Source: Burkholderia pyrrocinia | GTDB lineage: Bacteria > Pseudomonadota > Gammaproteobacteria > Burkholderiales > Burkholderiaceae | NCBI RefSeq assembly: GCF_018417535.1 | Contig: NZ_CP070977.1 | Location: 3,472,001-3,536,000, forward strand | Direction: 5' to 3' | Length of the DNA stretch: 64,000 nt | Shown: one piece after another, positions 19,922 through 29,433 of the stretch | How the letters are laid out: the number at the start of each line of letters is the position of its first letter | How positions within the stretch are numbered: the first letter of the stretch is position 1 | Notes under the pieces: model-generated | The model's input: only the letters and a program-made list of their open reading frames with translations | The model's database searches: none | Told to the model about the DNA's origin: nothing | Position numbers and translations under genes: made by a program

Positions 19922-20071
19922 TCCTGCCGCCTGCTGCCGTAGCGCATAACCCTTCGCGCTATCGGGTCAATAGCCGAAAACTTCCTCCAAACCCTTGCGA
20001 AGCCGGGAACAATCCCCAAATGGGCAGGGCAATTGCTCTACAATCTTCATTCTCCCGCTCGCGAGTGATTC

Positions 20072-21361
20072 ATGGTTCCCCACCTCGTTACCGCGTTGAA
20101 CGGTCCGCTGCTCGAACTCGAGCAGAAGATCCTCGACGCGACGCCTGCGATCGAACGCTGGTTCAGGCTCGAATGGCAGGAACATACCCCGCCGTTCTAT
20201 TGTTCGGTGGACCTGCGCAATGCCGGCTTCAAGCTGGCGCCCGTCGACGCGAACCTGTTTCCCGGCGCGTTCAACAATCTGCCGTCCGAAGTGCTGCCGC
20301 TCGCCGTGCAGGCCGCGATGGCCGCGATCGAGAAGATCTGCCCGGACGCGAAGAACCTGCTCGTGATTCCCGAGCTGCCGACCCGCAACGCGTTCTACCT
20401 GGAAAACGTCGCGCGCCTCGCGACGATCATGCGCCAGGCCGGCCTGAACGTGCGCTTCGGCTCGCTCGACCCGAGCATCATCGACATGACGCCGATCACG
20501 CTGGCCGACGGCCAGAAGATCGTGCTCGAACCGCTCGAGCGTTCGCAGCGCCGCCTCGGCCTGAAGAATTTCGACCCGTGCTCGATCCTGCTGAACAACG
20601 ACCTGTCGGCCGGCATCCCGGCCGTGCTGGAAAACCTGCACGAGCAGTACCTGCTGCCGCCGCTGCACGCGGGCTGGGCCGTGCGCCGCAAGTCGACGCA
20701 CTTCTCGTGCTACGACGACGTCGCGAAGAAGTTCGCGAAGATGGTCGGCGTCGATCCGTGGATGGTGAATCCGTATTTCGCGCACGTCGAAGGCGTCGAC
20801 TGGCAGGGCCATGAAGGCGAGCAGGCGCTCGCCGACGCGATCGACGGTGTGCTGAAGAAGATCGCGCGCAAGTATCGCGAATACGGGATCAGCGAGAAGC
20901 CGTACGTCGTCGTGAAGGCCGACGCGGGCACGGCGGGGCGCGGCGTGATGACCGTGCACGACGCGGCCGAGATCGGCCGCATGTCGAAGGCCGAGCGCGC
21001 GCAGATGGCCGAGTCGAAGGCCGGCCTCGCGGTGCGCGACGTGATCGTGCAGGAAGGCGTCTATACGTTCGAGCGCGTCGGCGACGAAGTGGCCGAGCCC
21101 GTCGTATACATGATCGACCGCTACGTGGTCGGCGGTTTCTACCGCACGCACGGCGGCCGCGAGCGCGACCAGAACCTGAACGCGCCCGGCATGCACTACG
21201 TGCCGCTGGGCTTCGAGCACACCGCGCTGCCGGATGCCGGCGCGAAGCCGGGCGCCGCGCCGCCGAACCGTTTCTACATGTACGGCGTCGTCGCGCGGCT
21301 GTCGCTGATCGCGTCGTCGATCGAACTGGAAAAGACCGATCCCGAAGCCATCCAGGTGTAA
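20072..21361 (+). CDS. gshA: Glutamate-cysteine ligase, proteobacterial (GshA) type
   Basis: The 429-residue protein belongs to the glutamate-cysteine ligase type found in beta-proteobacteria and acidithiobacilli, unrelated in sequence to E. coli GshA. Recognisable stretches are WFRLEWQEHTPPFYCSVDLR near the start and VVKADAGTAGRGVMTVHDAA, an ATP-grasp-like glycine loop. It joins glutamate and cysteine to gamma-glutamylcysteine, the first step of glutathione synthesis. gshB follows 27 bp later, so both steps are in one operon. Confidence 0.93.
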   Translation: MVPHLVTALNGPLLELEQKILDATPAIERWFRLEWQEHTPPFYCSVDLRNAGFKLAPVDANLFPGAFNNLPSEVLPLAVQAAMAAIEKICPDAKNLLVIPELPTRNAFYLENVARLATIMRQAGLNVRFGSLDPSIIDMTPITLADGQKIVLEPLERSQRRLGLKNFDPCSILLNNDLSAGIPAVLENLHEQYLLPPLHAGWAVRRKSTHFSCYDDVAKKFAKMVGVDPWMVNPYFAHVEGVDWQGHEGEQALADAIDGVLKKIARKYREYGISEKPYVVVKADAGTAGRGVMTVHDAAEIGRMSKAERAQMAESKAGLAVRDVIVQEGVYTFERVGDEVAEPVVYMIDRYVVGGFYRTHGGRERDQNLNAPGMHYVPLGFEHTALPDAGAKPGAAPPNRFYMYGVVARLSLIASSIELEKTDPEAIQV

Positions 21362-21388
21362 CCGGGCTTCGCTACGCACAGGATTCGC

Positions 21389-22345
21389 ATGGACATTCTT
21401 TTTATCGCCGACCCGCTCGAGCATTTCAAGATCTACAAGGATTCGACCTACGCGATGATGGCGGAGGCCGCGCGGCGCGGGCATGCGGTGTACGCGTGCG
21501 AGCCGCGCCACCTCGCGTGGACGGGTTCCGCGGTCGAGGCCGACGTGCGGCGCATCACGTTCGTCGGCGAGCTCGACGATCTGCATCGCGAGACCTGGTT
21601 TGACGCGGGGTCCGTCGATGCGCGCCGTCTCGAATCGTTCGGCGCGGTGCTGATGCGCAAGGATCCGCCGTTCGACATGGAATACGTGACGTCGACCTGG
21701 CTGCTCGAACTGGCCGAGCGCGCGGGCGCACGCGTGTTCAACAAGGCGCAGTCGATCCGCGACCATTCGGAGAAGCTCGCGATCGGCGAGTTTCCTCAGT
21801 TCGTCGCGCCCACGCTCGTCACGCGCGACGCGAAACGGCTGCGCGCATTCCATGCCGAGCATGGCGACGTGATCCTGAAGCCGCTCGACGGGATGGGCGG
21901 GATGGGCGTGTTCCGCGTGAAGCCGGACGGCATGAACCTCGGCTCGATCGTCGAGATGCTGAGCCACGACGGCACGCGCTCGGTGATGGCGCAGAAGTTC
22001 ATTCCCGAGATCAAGGCCGGCGACAAGCGCATCCTGCTGATCGGCGGCGAGCCGGTGCCGTATTCGCTCGCGCGGATTCCGCAGGGCAGCGAGGTGCGCG
22101 GCAATCTCGCCGCGGGCGGGCTGGGTGTCGCGCAGCCGCTGACTGCCCGCGATCGCGAGATCGCCCGGACGCTCGGGCCGGTGCTCGCGTCGCGCGGGCT
22201 GCTGCTGGTCGGCCTCGATGCGATCGGCGACTGGCTGACCGAGGTGAACGTCACGAGTCCGACGTGCTTCCGCGAGATCATGGAGCAGACGGGCTTCGAC
22301 GTCGCCGCGATGTTCATCGACGCGCTGGAGCGTGCGGCCGCGTAG
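21389..22345 (+). CDS. gshB: Glutathione synthetase
   Basis: The 318-residue ATP-grasp enzyme has the GshB hallmarks: MDILFIADPLEHFKIYKDST at the N-terminus, VLMRKDPPFDMEYV, the glycine-rich lid DVILKPLDGMGGMGVFRV, and the metal-binding TEVNVTSPTCFREIM near the end. It adds glycine to gamma-glutamylcysteine in the cytosol. Length and start agree with the family. The gene pairs with gshA upstream. Confidence 0.96.
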   Translation: MDILFIADPLEHFKIYKDSTYAMMAEAARRGHAVYACEPRHLAWTGSAVEADVRRITFVGELDDLHRETWFDAGSVDARRLESFGAVLMRKDPPFDMEYVTSTWLLELAERAGARVFNKAQSIRDHSEKLAIGEFPQFVAPTLVTRDAKRLRAFHAEHGDVILKPLDGMGGMGVFRVKPDGMNLGSIVEMLSHDGTRSVMAQKFIPEIKAGDKRILLIGGEPVPYSLARIPQGSEVRGNLAAGGLGVAQPLTARDREIARTLGPVLASRGLLLVGLDAIGDWLTEVNVTSPTCFREIMEQTGFDVAAMFIDALERAAA

Positions 22346-22494
22346 GCCGCTTCCCGCGCAACCCCGGCGGCGGCCGCGCAGGTCCCCCGTCGCCGGAGCA
22401 GCTTGACCGGCCTGCTACAATGCCCGCTTGCCAGGTGCCGAGATCGGCGCACCGAAGGCCCGGCGGTCGGGCCGACACTGTTGCAAGGCTGAAC

Positions 22495-22575
22495 ATGAAA
22501 CGTTTCCCACACTCGCTACGCTCTTTGCCCCGCCAAGGGGTGTCGGCCCGCCAGGGGCGGCCGGGAGCGATCTGA
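22495..22575 (+). CDS. Possible 26-codon ORF directly before the PTS IIA gene
   Basis: An ATG at 22495 opens a 26-codon frame (MKRFPHSLRSLPRQGVSARQ at its N-terminus) whose stop is one base before the next gene's ATG at 22577. The arrangement would permit translational coupling. It lacks a strong Shine-Dalgarno, and the DNA has repeated CCGCCA-GGGG motifs, so it may be a non-coding spacer. The rest of 22346-22576 shows only a TACAAT -10-like hexamer near 22416. Confidence 0.22.
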   Translation: MKRFPHSLRSLPRQGVSARQGRPGAI

Positions 22576-22576
22576 C

Positions 22577-23047
22577 ATGGCCGGGATCCTGATCATCGCG
22601 CACGCCCCGCTCGCCACCGCGCTGCGGGATTGCATCGCGCACATCTACGGCGGCGTGCCCGCGCGCATCGGCTGTATCGACGTGACGGCGGACAGCGATC
22701 CGACCCAGGTGATGGCGTTCGCGCACGCGGAACTCGCGCGGCTCATGGAAGAGAACGGCGTGGTCGTGCTGACCGACATGTACGGCGCGACGCCCGCGAA
22801 CATCGCGGGCCAGCTCGCGAAGATCGCCAACGTGCGCGTGCTGGCGGGCGCAAACCTGCCGATGCTCGTGCGGGCCGTCTGCTATCGGACCGTGCCGCTC
22901 GACAAGCTCGTCGACAAGGCGCTGTCCGGCGGCGCGAAGGGCGTCCACGAAGTGGCGGCCGGTACGCCGCCGCCGCCGACGGAAGCCGGCTGCGGCCAGT
23001 GCGCGCCGATTCCGCCCGAACCGCAACCGCGCACCGAATCGCACTGA
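22577..23047 (+). CDS. PTS mannose/fructose-type EIIA component (ManX-like)
   Basis: The 156-residue protein is a stand-alone mannose-family EIIA domain with phospho-acceptor His9 in GILIIAHAPLATALRDCIAH and the VVLTDMYGATPANIAGQLA loop. No EIIB, EIIC or EIID gene adjoins it. With HPr and EI just downstream it forms an incomplete PTS, which in beta-proteobacteria is thought to be regulatory rather than sugar-transporting. The C-terminal 30 residues are a Pro-rich tail. Phosphate would come from HPr. Confidence 0.88.
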   Translation: MAGILIIAHAPLATALRDCIAHIYGGVPARIGCIDVTADSDPTQVMAFAHAELARLMEENGVVVLTDMYGATPANIAGQLAKIANVRVLAGANLPMLVRAVCYRTVPLDKLVDKALSGGAKGVHEVAAGTPPPPTEAGCGQCAPIPPEPQPRTESH

Positions 23048-23121
23048 TCGCTGCGTTTTTCGTTTTAGACAGCACCGCCGGCGCGCGCCGCCGGCGGCCC
23101 CGACCGACCCGACCGAGAATC

Positions 23122-23391
23122 ATGCTTCAACAAGAAACCACCATCGTCAATAAATTGGGGCTCCATGCGCGCGCATCGGCCAAGCTTACGCAACTGGCTG
23201 GCAACTTCCAGTCGGAAGTCTGGATGACACGCAACGGGCGCAAGATCAATGCAAAGAGCATCATGGGCGTGATGATGCTGGCGGCGGGCATCGGCAGCAC
23301 CGTGACGATCGAGACCGAAGGGGCCGACGAGCGGGAAGCGATGGACGCGCTATTGAAGCTGATTGCCGACAAGTTCGGCGAAGGCCAGTGA
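23122..23391 (+). CDS. ptsH: Phosphocarrier protein HPr
   Basis: The 89-residue protein has His15 in NKLGLHARASAKL, phosphorylated by EI, and Ser46 in NAKSIMGVMML, the regulatory site used by HPr kinase (whose gene is elsewhere if present). The ATG is at 23122; the open frame upstream of it is a shadow over manX. HPr passes phosphate from EI to the upstream EIIA. A terminator directly follows the gene. Confidence 0.96.
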   Translation: MLQQETTIVNKLGLHARASAKLTQLAGNFQSEVWMTRNGRKINAKSIMGVMMLAAGIGSTVTIETEGADEREAMDALLKLIADKFGEGQ

Positions 23392-23421
23392 TCGCGCGGG
23401 ATCGTTGCCGTTTCCAGTCAG

Positions 23422-23449
23422 AATGCCGCGGATTTCGCGGCATTTTTTT
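23422..23449 (+). terminator. Intrinsic terminator between ptsH and ptsI
   Basis: AATGCCGCG (23422-23430) pairs with CGCGGCATT (23436-23444) around a 5-nt loop and runs into a T-tract. It would end or attenuate transcription after ptsH, so ptsI probably has its own promoter; a TATAAT hexamer lies at 23517-23522. Confidence 0.88.
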
Positions 23450-23589
23450 CGTCGGAAGCATTGATGCGGAATGCGCAATGCTGCGGTGCATGCAGTCAGA
23501 GGGGAGTCGCGGAATTTATAATCGCTAACCGGGGTCATAAGCGCATCGCAGCAGTGTGCCGCGGCTTTACTTGTACAGAGGAGGTGCGC

Positions 23590-25362
23590 GTGTCCTTCAC
23601 GCTGCATGGCATTCCCGTCTCACGTGGTATCGCGATCGGGCGAGCGTATCTGATCGCGCCGGCGGCGCTTGACGTCGCCCATTACCTGGTCGAGGCGAAC
23701 CAGATCGACGCCGAGGTCGAGCGTTTTCGCACGGCGCTCGAAGTCGTGCATCACGAACTCGAAGCGTTGCGCGCCGACCTGACCGACGACACCCCGAGCG
23801 AAGTGGGTGCGTTCATCGACGTCCACATCATGATCCTGAGCGATGCGATGCTCGTGCAGGAAACCATCGACCTGATCCGCACGCGCCGCTACAACGTCGA
23901 GTGGGCGCTGACCGAGCAGCTCGAGTTGCTCACGCGCCACTTCGACGACATCGAGGACGAATACCTGCGCGAGCGCAAGGCCGACATCGAGCAGGTGGTC
24001 GAGCGCGTGCTGAAGGCGCTCGCCGGTGCGCCGTCGGCGTCGCAGGCGCTCGACCGCGCGGCCGCGAACGGCACGAACGAGATGATCGTCGTCGCGCACG
24101 ACATCGCGCCGGCCGACATGATGCAGTTCAAGACGCAGTCGTTCCAGGCGTTCGTCACCGATCTCGGCGGGCGCACGTCGCACACGGCGATCGTCGCGCG
24201 CAGCCTCGGCATTCCGGCCGCGGTCGGTGTGCAGCACGCGAGCGCATTGATCCGCCAGGACGACCTGATCATCGTCGACGGCGACCAGGGCATCGTGATC
24301 GTCGATCCCGCGCCGATCGTCCTCGAGGAATATTCGTACCGCCAGTCCGAGAAGCTGCTCGAACAACGCAAGCTGCAGCGTCTGAAATTCTCGCCGACGC
24401 AAACGTTGTGCGGCACGAAGATCGACCTGTACGCGAACATCGAGCTGCCCGACGACGCGAAGGCGGCCGTTGACGCCGGCGCGGTCGGCGTCGGCCTGTT
24501 CCGCTCCGAGTTCCTGTTCATGCATCAGAAGGCGATGCCGGAGGAGGAGGAGCAGTTCGCCGCGTACAAGCGGGCCGTCGAGTGGATGAAGGGCATGCCG
24601 GTGACGATCCGCACGATCGACGTCGGCGCGGACAAGCCGCTCGAGGCGCTCGACGAAGGCTACGAGACGGCGCCGAACCCGGCGCTCGGCCTGCGTGCGA
24701 TCCGCTGGAGCCTGTCCGAGCCGCAGATGTTCCTCACGCAGTTGCGCGCGATCCTGCGCGCGTCCGCGTTTGGCCAGGTGAAGATCCTGATCCCGATGCT
24801 CGCGCACGCGCAGGAGATCGACCAGTCGCTCGACCTGATCCGCGAGGCGAAGCGCCAGCTCGACGACGCGGGGCTCGCTTACGATCCGAACGTGCGCATC
24901 GGCGCGATGATCGAGATCCCGGCCGCGGCGATCGCGCTGCCGTTGTTCCTGAAGCGGTTCGATTTCCTGTCGATCGGCACGAACGACCTGATCCAGTACA
25001 CGCTCGCGATCGATCGCGCGGACAACGCGGTCGCGCACCTGTACGACCCGCTGCACCCGGCCGTGCTGCACCTGATCTCCTATACGTTGCGGGAAGCGAA
25101 GCGCGCGGGCGTGTCCGTGTCGGTATGCGGGGAGATGGCGGGCGATCCGACGCTCACGCGGCTGTTGCTCGGGATGGGGCTCACCGAGTTCTCGATGCAC
25201 CCGAGCCAGTTGCTCGTCGTGAAGCAGGAGATCCTGCGCGCGCACCTGAAGGCGCTCGAGAAGCCGACGGCCGACGTGCTGGCCGCGTTCGAGCCGGAGG
25301 AACTGCAGGCGGCGCTGCAGCGTCTGTCGGTCGCCGAGCCGCGTGCGGACGCGGCCGCGTAG
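23590..25362 (+). CDS. ptsI: PEP-protein phosphotransferase, PTS enzyme I
   Basis: The 590-residue enzyme starts at GTG 23590 behind AGAGGAGG. Its N-terminal HPr-binding domain leads to phospho-acceptor His198 in LGGRTSHTAIVARSLGIPA. The PEP-binding barrel has GVGLFRSEFLFM, TIRTIDVGADKPLEAL, FLSIGTNDLIQYTLAIDRAD and the CGEMAGDP active-site Cys. It transfers phosphate from PEP to HPr. The frame is open back to 23461, across the terminator region, so that extension is not real. It is distinct from the EI domain of the nagF fusion at 60782. Confidence 0.96.
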   Translation: MSFTLHGIPVSRGIAIGRAYLIAPAALDVAHYLVEANQIDAEVERFRTALEVVHHELEALRADLTDDTPSEVGAFIDVHIMILSDAMLVQETIDLIRTRRYNVEWALTEQLELLTRHFDDIEDEYLRERKADIEQVVERVLKALAGAPSASQALDRAAANGTNEMIVVAHDIAPADMMQFKTQSFQAFVTDLGGRTSHTAIVARSLGIPAAVGVQHASALIRQDDLIIVDGDQGIVIVDPAPIVLEEYSYRQSEKLLEQRKLQRLKFSPTQTLCGTKIDLYANIELPDDAKAAVDAGAVGVGLFRSEFLFMHQKAMPEEEEQFAAYKRAVEWMKGMPVTIRTIDVGADKPLEALDEGYETAPNPALGLRAIRWSLSEPQMFLTQLRAILRASAFGQVKILIPMLAHAQEIDQSLDLIREAKRQLDDAGLAYDPNVRIGAMIEIPAAAIALPLFLKRFDFLSIGTNDLIQYTLAIDRADNAVAHLYDPLHPAVLHLISYTLREAKRAGVSVSVCGEMAGDPTLTRLLLGMGLTEFSMHPSQLLVVKQEILRAHLKALEKPTADVLAAFEPEELQAALQRLSVAEPRADAAA

Positions 25363-25448
25363 GTCGCTCAGGCTGCTCAGGCGCCCGCGTTGCCGCTAAT
25401 TGCCGTGAAGTGTCATGCATGCGCCGGCAGGCGCATGCCGCTCGCGCG

Positions 25449-26201
25449 TCAGTGCCGGCCCCCGCATACGGGGCAGTCGGCCTGGCGCGCGATTTTCATC
25501 GTCGTCCATTCCATCCGCAGCGAATCGAGCATCATCAGCCGCCCGTTGAGCGTCGTGCCGATTTCGCCGATCACGCGCAACGCTTCGGCGGCCTGCATCG
25601 CGCCGATGATCCCGACCGTCGGCGCGAACACGCCCATCGTCGCGCATGCGACTTCCTCGAACGGCTGGTCTTCCGGAAACACGCACGCATAGCAGGGCGC
25701 GGCCGGGTCGCGGAAATCGAACGTGCTGATCTGGCCGTCGAATCGCAGCGCGGCGCCCGACACGAGCGGCACGCCGTGCGTGACGCACGCGCGGTTGATC
25801 GCGTGCCGCGTCGCGAAGTTGTCGGTGCAGTCGAGCACGACGGTCGCGCGCGGCACGTGGGCGTCGAGCCACGCATCGTCGACGCGTTCCGCGACCGCGT
25901 TCACGTGCACCTCGGGGTTCAGTTGCGCGAGCGCGTCGCGCCCCGATTCGACCTTGCTGCGGCCGACCGATGACGTCACGTGCAGGATCTGCCGCTGCAG
26001 GTTCGTGAGGTCGACCGTATCGGCGTCGACGAGCGTGATCGTGCCGACCCCCGATGCCGCGAGGTACATCGCGGCGGGCGAGCCGAGGCCGCCCGCGCCG
26101 ACGACGATCGCGTGCGCGTCGAGAAAGCGCTGCTGCGCCTCGATGCCGATTTCGTCGACGAGGATGTGGCGGGAGTAGCGGAGGAGTTGATCGTCGTTCA
26201 T
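25449..26201 (-). CDS. moeB: MoeB/ThiF-family adenylyltransferase
   Basis: The 250-residue E1-like enzyme has the nucleotide loop VVGAGGLGSPAAMYLAASGV, the LTNLQRQILH arginine motif, and zinc-binding Cys pairs CYAC and CPVC. It adenylates the C-terminal glycine of a small sulfur carrier (MoaD or ThiS type). No rhodanese domain is fused. Molybdopterin or thiamin genes are absent here, so MoeB is chosen from overall similarity and ThiF is possible. It is 121 bp downstream of the end of nothing on its strand except the protease gene, which ends in a terminator at 26268-26305. Confidence 0.85.
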   Translation of the reverse strand: MNDDQLLRYSRHILVDEIGIEAQQRFLDAHAIVVGAGGLGSPAAMYLAASGVGTITLVDADTVDLTNLQRQILHVTSSVGRSKVESGRDALAQLNPEVHVNAVAERVDDAWLDAHVPRATVVLDCTDNFATRHAINRACVTHGVPLVSGAALRFDGQISTFDFRDPAAPCYACVFPEDQPFEEVACATMGVFAPTVGIIGAMQAAEALRVIGEIGTTLNGRLMMLDSLRMEWTTMKIARQADCPVCGGRH

Positions 26202-26267
26202 GGGGAGATCGGGCGAAGCATGCCGCCGACGGCGGTGCGGACGTATCTGCGTATTCTAGGCGCACAT

Positions 26268-26305
26268 GAAAAACGGGCCATCGCGGTCTTCCCGCGATGG
26301 CCCGT
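26268..26305 (-). terminator. Terminator of the ctp protease gene
   Basis: A perfect 14-bp stem (26273-26286 with 26292-26305) and 5-nt loop; on the minus strand it is followed by TTTTT. It lies 17 bp after the protease stop codon and separates it from moeB. Confidence 0.92.
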
Positions 26306-26322
26306 CGGATGCCGGCCGGCGC

Positions 26323-27873
26323 TTAATTCGGCGCCGACGCGGGCTTCGGTGCGGAAGCCGGCTTCGCGCTCGCGCCCGATGCCTTCGAGGCCGGGGCGGC
26401 CTTGCCTGCCGGGCTCTTCGTCGTGCTCTCGGCGAGCAGCGACTTCGATGCCTGGACGGGCTTGCCTTCGAGCTTGTTGAGCGCCTGCTGCATCATGAAG
26501 TCGTCGGTGCTGCCGAACTCGATCGGCTTGCGATCGCGGTCCTTCTGGCGTTGCTCCGGCGTCTTCTTGTCGTTCTGCTCTTCGAGGATGCGCAGTTGAT
26601 CCATCCGGCGCTGCTCGCGATCTTCCTGTTCCTTCTTCTCGTTCGGGTCCTGCGTGTTCGCGAGGTGGTTCGTATAGTCGACCTCGCGCGTCACGAGCAC
26701 GTCGTCCGGATCGCCGTCCGCGTACTGATCGACCGGCACGTCGGGCGTGATGCCCTTGTTCTGGATCGAACGGCCGCTCGGCGTGTAGTAGTACGCGGTC
26801 GTCAGGCGCAGCGCGGTTTCGGCCGTCATCGGGCGGACCGTCTGCACCGAACCCTTGCCGAACGTCGTCTTGCCCATGATCTGCGCGCGCTTCGAATCCT
26901 GCAGCGCGCCGGCGACGATTTCCGACGCGGACGCCGAATACGCGTTCGTCAGCACGATCATCGGCACGGTCTTGAAGACCGGCGGCAGGTTCTTCAGCGG
27001 ATCGCCGTCGAAGGACGGCAGGCGATAGTTGTCGTACGTATCGCGGTAGACCTGCTTCGAATCGGGGATCTGGCCGTTGGTCGACACGACGACGGAGTCG
27101 GGCGGCAGGAACGCGCCGGCAACGCCGACCGCGCTCTGCAGCAGGCCGCCGCCGTTGTTGCGCAGGTCGAGGACGAGGCCCTTCAGGTTCGGCTGCTGGC
27201 GTGCGATGTCCTGCAGCTTCGCGGCGAGATCGGGCGTCGTGCGCTCCTGGAAGCTCGTGATGCGGATGTACGCGTAGCCCGGATCGAGGATCTTCATCTT
27301 CACGCTCTGGACCTTGATGATCGCGCGCGTGACCGTGACCGGGAACGTGCGGTCGTCGCTCTTGCGGAAGATCGTCAGCGTGACCTTGGTGCCCGGCTCG
27401 CCGCGCATCTGCTTGACGGCCTTGTCGAGCGTCATGCCGCGCACCGGCTTGTCGTTGATGCGCGTGATCAGGTCGCCCGGACGGATGCCGGCGCGGAACG
27501 CGGGGGTGTCCTCGATCGGCGAGATCACCTTGACGAGGCCGTCTTCCTGCGAGATCTCGATGCCGAGACCCGCGAAGCGGCCCTTCGTCTGCTCCTGCAG
27601 TTCGTCATAGTCGGTCTTGTCGAGGAACGACGAATGCGGGTCGAGGCTCGACACCATGCCCTTGATCGCCGCCGTCAGCAGCTTCTTGTCGTCGACCGGT
27701 TCGACGTACTCGCGCTTGATCTGGCCGAATACTTCCGCGAACAGGCGGAGCTGGTCGAGGGGAAGCGGCGCCGTGACGGTCTGCTCGGCCGACGCGGAAA
27801 TCTGCAGCGTGGCGAACACGCCCGTGGCAAGGCCCGCGGCAATCAGGCCGATGTTCTTCAATTTCATTCGCAT
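26323..27873 (-). CDS. C-terminal processing protease, S41 family
   Basis: The 516-residue protein has an N-terminal export signal or anchor (about residues 7-28), a PDZ domain (about 100-180) and the S41 catalytic domain. The Ser/Lys dyad is probably Ser315 in NAYSASASEIVAGAL and Lys340 in GKTTFGKGSVQ, 25 residues apart as in CtpB and Prc. After residue 400 comes a charged E/Q/K/R-rich stretch and an Ala/Lys/Pro/Ser tail of low complexity. It degrades or trims periplasmic proteins from their C-termini. ATG at 27873 is used; 27867 is equally possible. Confidence 0.93.
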   Translation of the reverse strand: MRMKLKNIGLIAAGLATGVFATLQISASAEQTVTAPLPLDQLRLFAEVFGQIKREYVEPVDDKKLLTAAIKGMVSSLDPHSSFLDKTDYDELQEQTKGRFAGLGIEISQEDGLVKVISPIEDTPAFRAGIRPGDLITRINDKPVRGMTLDKAVKQMRGEPGTKVTLTIFRKSDDRTFPVTVTRAIIKVQSVKMKILDPGYAYIRITSFQERTTPDLAAKLQDIARQQPNLKGLVLDLRNNGGGLLQSAVGVAGAFLPPDSVVVSTNGQIPDSKQVYRDTYDNYRLPSFDGDPLKNLPPVFKTVPMIVLTNAYSASASEIVAGALQDSKRAQIMGKTTFGKGSVQTVRPMTAETALRLTTAYYYTPSGRSIQNKGITPDVPVDQYADGDPDDVLVTREVDYTNHLANTQDPNEKKEQEDREQRRMDQLRILEEQNDKKTPEQRQKDRDRKPIEFGSTDDFMMQQALNKLEGKPVQASKSLLAESTTKSPAGKAAPASKASGASAKPASAPKPASAPN

Positions 27874-28129
27874 AGAGAGTCTGGTGCGGTCGGGAAGCGC
27901 GTGGCGGTAGCGGGGATATAGCGGACAAGTATAACTGTTCGTCCGATGACTCAGTGGAACGCCGCGAAAAGCGGCGAAAAGGGCCCGGAGAAGGCCCGGC
28001 GGGGTGCCGCCGGATGCGCTTGCGGGTTCGAAAGCGGATTCGACAGCGGCGGGCCCGCGAAGGTTCGCGCGGCGTGCCGGGCCGGCCGGGCATGCCGCGC
28101 CGGACGCGGCCCGCCCGGCGCGACGGGCG

Positions 28130-28876
28130 TCAGCCCGCCTTGCCCTGCTTCGCGACGGCGGCCTGCGCCTGCGCGATCGCTTCCTGGTCGCCGAGGTAAT
28201 AGTGCGTGATCGGCTTCAGGTTCTCGTCGAGTTCATACACGAGCGGCACGCCGTTCGGGATGTTCAGGCCGACGATGTCGCTGTCCGAGATCCCGTCGAG
28301 GTACTTGATCAGCGCGCGCAGCGAGTTGCCGTGCGCGGCGATCAGCACCTGCTTGCCGGCGCGGACCGCCGGCGCGATCGACTCGTTCCACAGCGGCAGC
28401 ACGCGCGCGACCGTGTCCTTCAGGCACTCGGTGAGCGGAAGCTGCTCGCGCGGCACCTTCGCATAACGCGGGTCGTTGAACGGCGCGCGCTCGTCGGTCG
28501 GCTCGAGCGCGGGCGGCGGCGTGTCGTAGCTGCGGCGCCAGACGAGCACTTGCTCGTCGCCGAACTTCGCGGCCGTTTCCGCCTTGTTCAGCCCCGACAG
28601 CGCGCCGTAGTGGCGCTCGTTCAGGCGCCACGAATGGACGACCGGCAGGTACATCAGGTCCATCCGGTCCTGCACGTGCCACAGCGTGCGGATCGCGCGC
28701 TTGAGCACCGACGTGTACGCGAGGTCGAACGTGTAGCCGGCCTCCTTGAGCAATTCGCCGGCCTGGTAGGCCTCGTTGCGACCCTGTTCGGTCAGGTCGA
28801 CGTCGACCCAGCCGGTGAAGCGGTTTTCCTTGTTCCACGTCGATTCGCCGTGGCGGATGAGAACGAGTTTGTACAT
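28130..28876 (-). CDS. gpmA: 2,3-bisphosphoglycerate-dependent phosphoglycerate mutase
   Basis: The 248-residue enzyme has the phospho-His loop [20 protein letters not shown], with His9 as acceptor, plus [11 protein letters not shown] and the second catalytic His in [18 protein letters not shown]. It interconverts 3- and 2-phosphoglycerate in glycolysis. ATG at 28876 gives the standard N-terminus; the open frame upstream is not coding. It is divergent from the rhodanese gene. Confidence 0.97.
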   Translation of the reverse strand: MYKLVLIRHGESTWNKENRFTGWVDVDLTEQGRNEAYQAGELLKEAGYTFDLAYTSVLKRAIRTLWHVQDRMDLMYLPVVHSWRLNERHYGALSGLNKAETAAKFGDEQVLVWRRSYDTPPPALEPTDERAPFNDPRYAKVPREQLPLTECLKDTVARVLPLWNESIAPAVRAGKQVLIAAHGNSLRALIKYLDGISDSDIVGLNIPNGVPLVYELDENLKPITHYYLGDQEAIAQAQAAVAKQGKAG

Positions 28877-29010
28877 GGATCTTGCGGTCGGTAGTGAGGG
28901 AAGCGGTGCGCGTCGCGCGGCACCCGATCCGGGCCCGCCATCGCGCAAGACGGTTATTTTATAATGGCGGGATTGTCCTCATCCGATTTCTCTTTTTCCG
29001 GCGGAATTCC

Positions 29011-29433
29011 GTGACGTTCTTTACCGATTACACGAACCTGGCCCTCATCGCGATCCTGCTGGTATCCGGCGGCCTGCTGGCCTGGCCCGCGCTGCGCCGC
29101 GGCCGCGGCGGCCTGTCGGCTGCAGAGGCCACCCAACTCATCAACCGCCGCAACGCGGTCGTGATCGACGTGCGTGCCGCGTCCGATTTCGCTGCCGGCC
29201 ACCTGCCGTCGGCGCGTCAGGTCGCGGCGGGCGAGATCGGCGCGAAGATCGCGCAGGTCGCGAAGAACAAGAGCACGCCGGTGCTGCTCGTCTGCCAGAA
29301 CGGCCAGCAGTCGCAGAAGGCGGCGCGCGAGGTCGAGGCGGCGGGCTACGCCGAGGTGCACGTGCTCGAGGGCGGCGTGGCCGCCTGGCAGCAGGCCGGG
29401 ATGCCGGTCGTCAAACAAGGAGTGGCGAAGTGA
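29011..29433 (+). CDS. Membrane-anchored rhodanese-like sulfurtransferase (YibN type)
   Basis: The 140-residue protein starts at GTG 29011, has one N-terminal membrane helix (about residues 8-25) and a single rhodanese domain: VVIDVRAASDFAAGHLPSAR and the active-site loop LLVCQNGQQSQKAA with its Cys. It overlaps grxC by 4 bp, so the two are translationally coupled. A YibN-like gene ahead of grxC and secB is a known arrangement. A TATAAT box at 28960-28965 is a plausible -10 element for this operon. Confidence 0.9.
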   Translation: MTFFTDYTNLALIAILLVSGGLLAWPALRRGRGGLSAAEATQLINRRNAVVIDVRAASDFAAGHLPSARQVAAGEIGAKIAQVAKNKSTPVLLVCQNGQQSQKAAREVEAAGYAEVHVLEGGVAAWQQAGMPVVKQGVAK

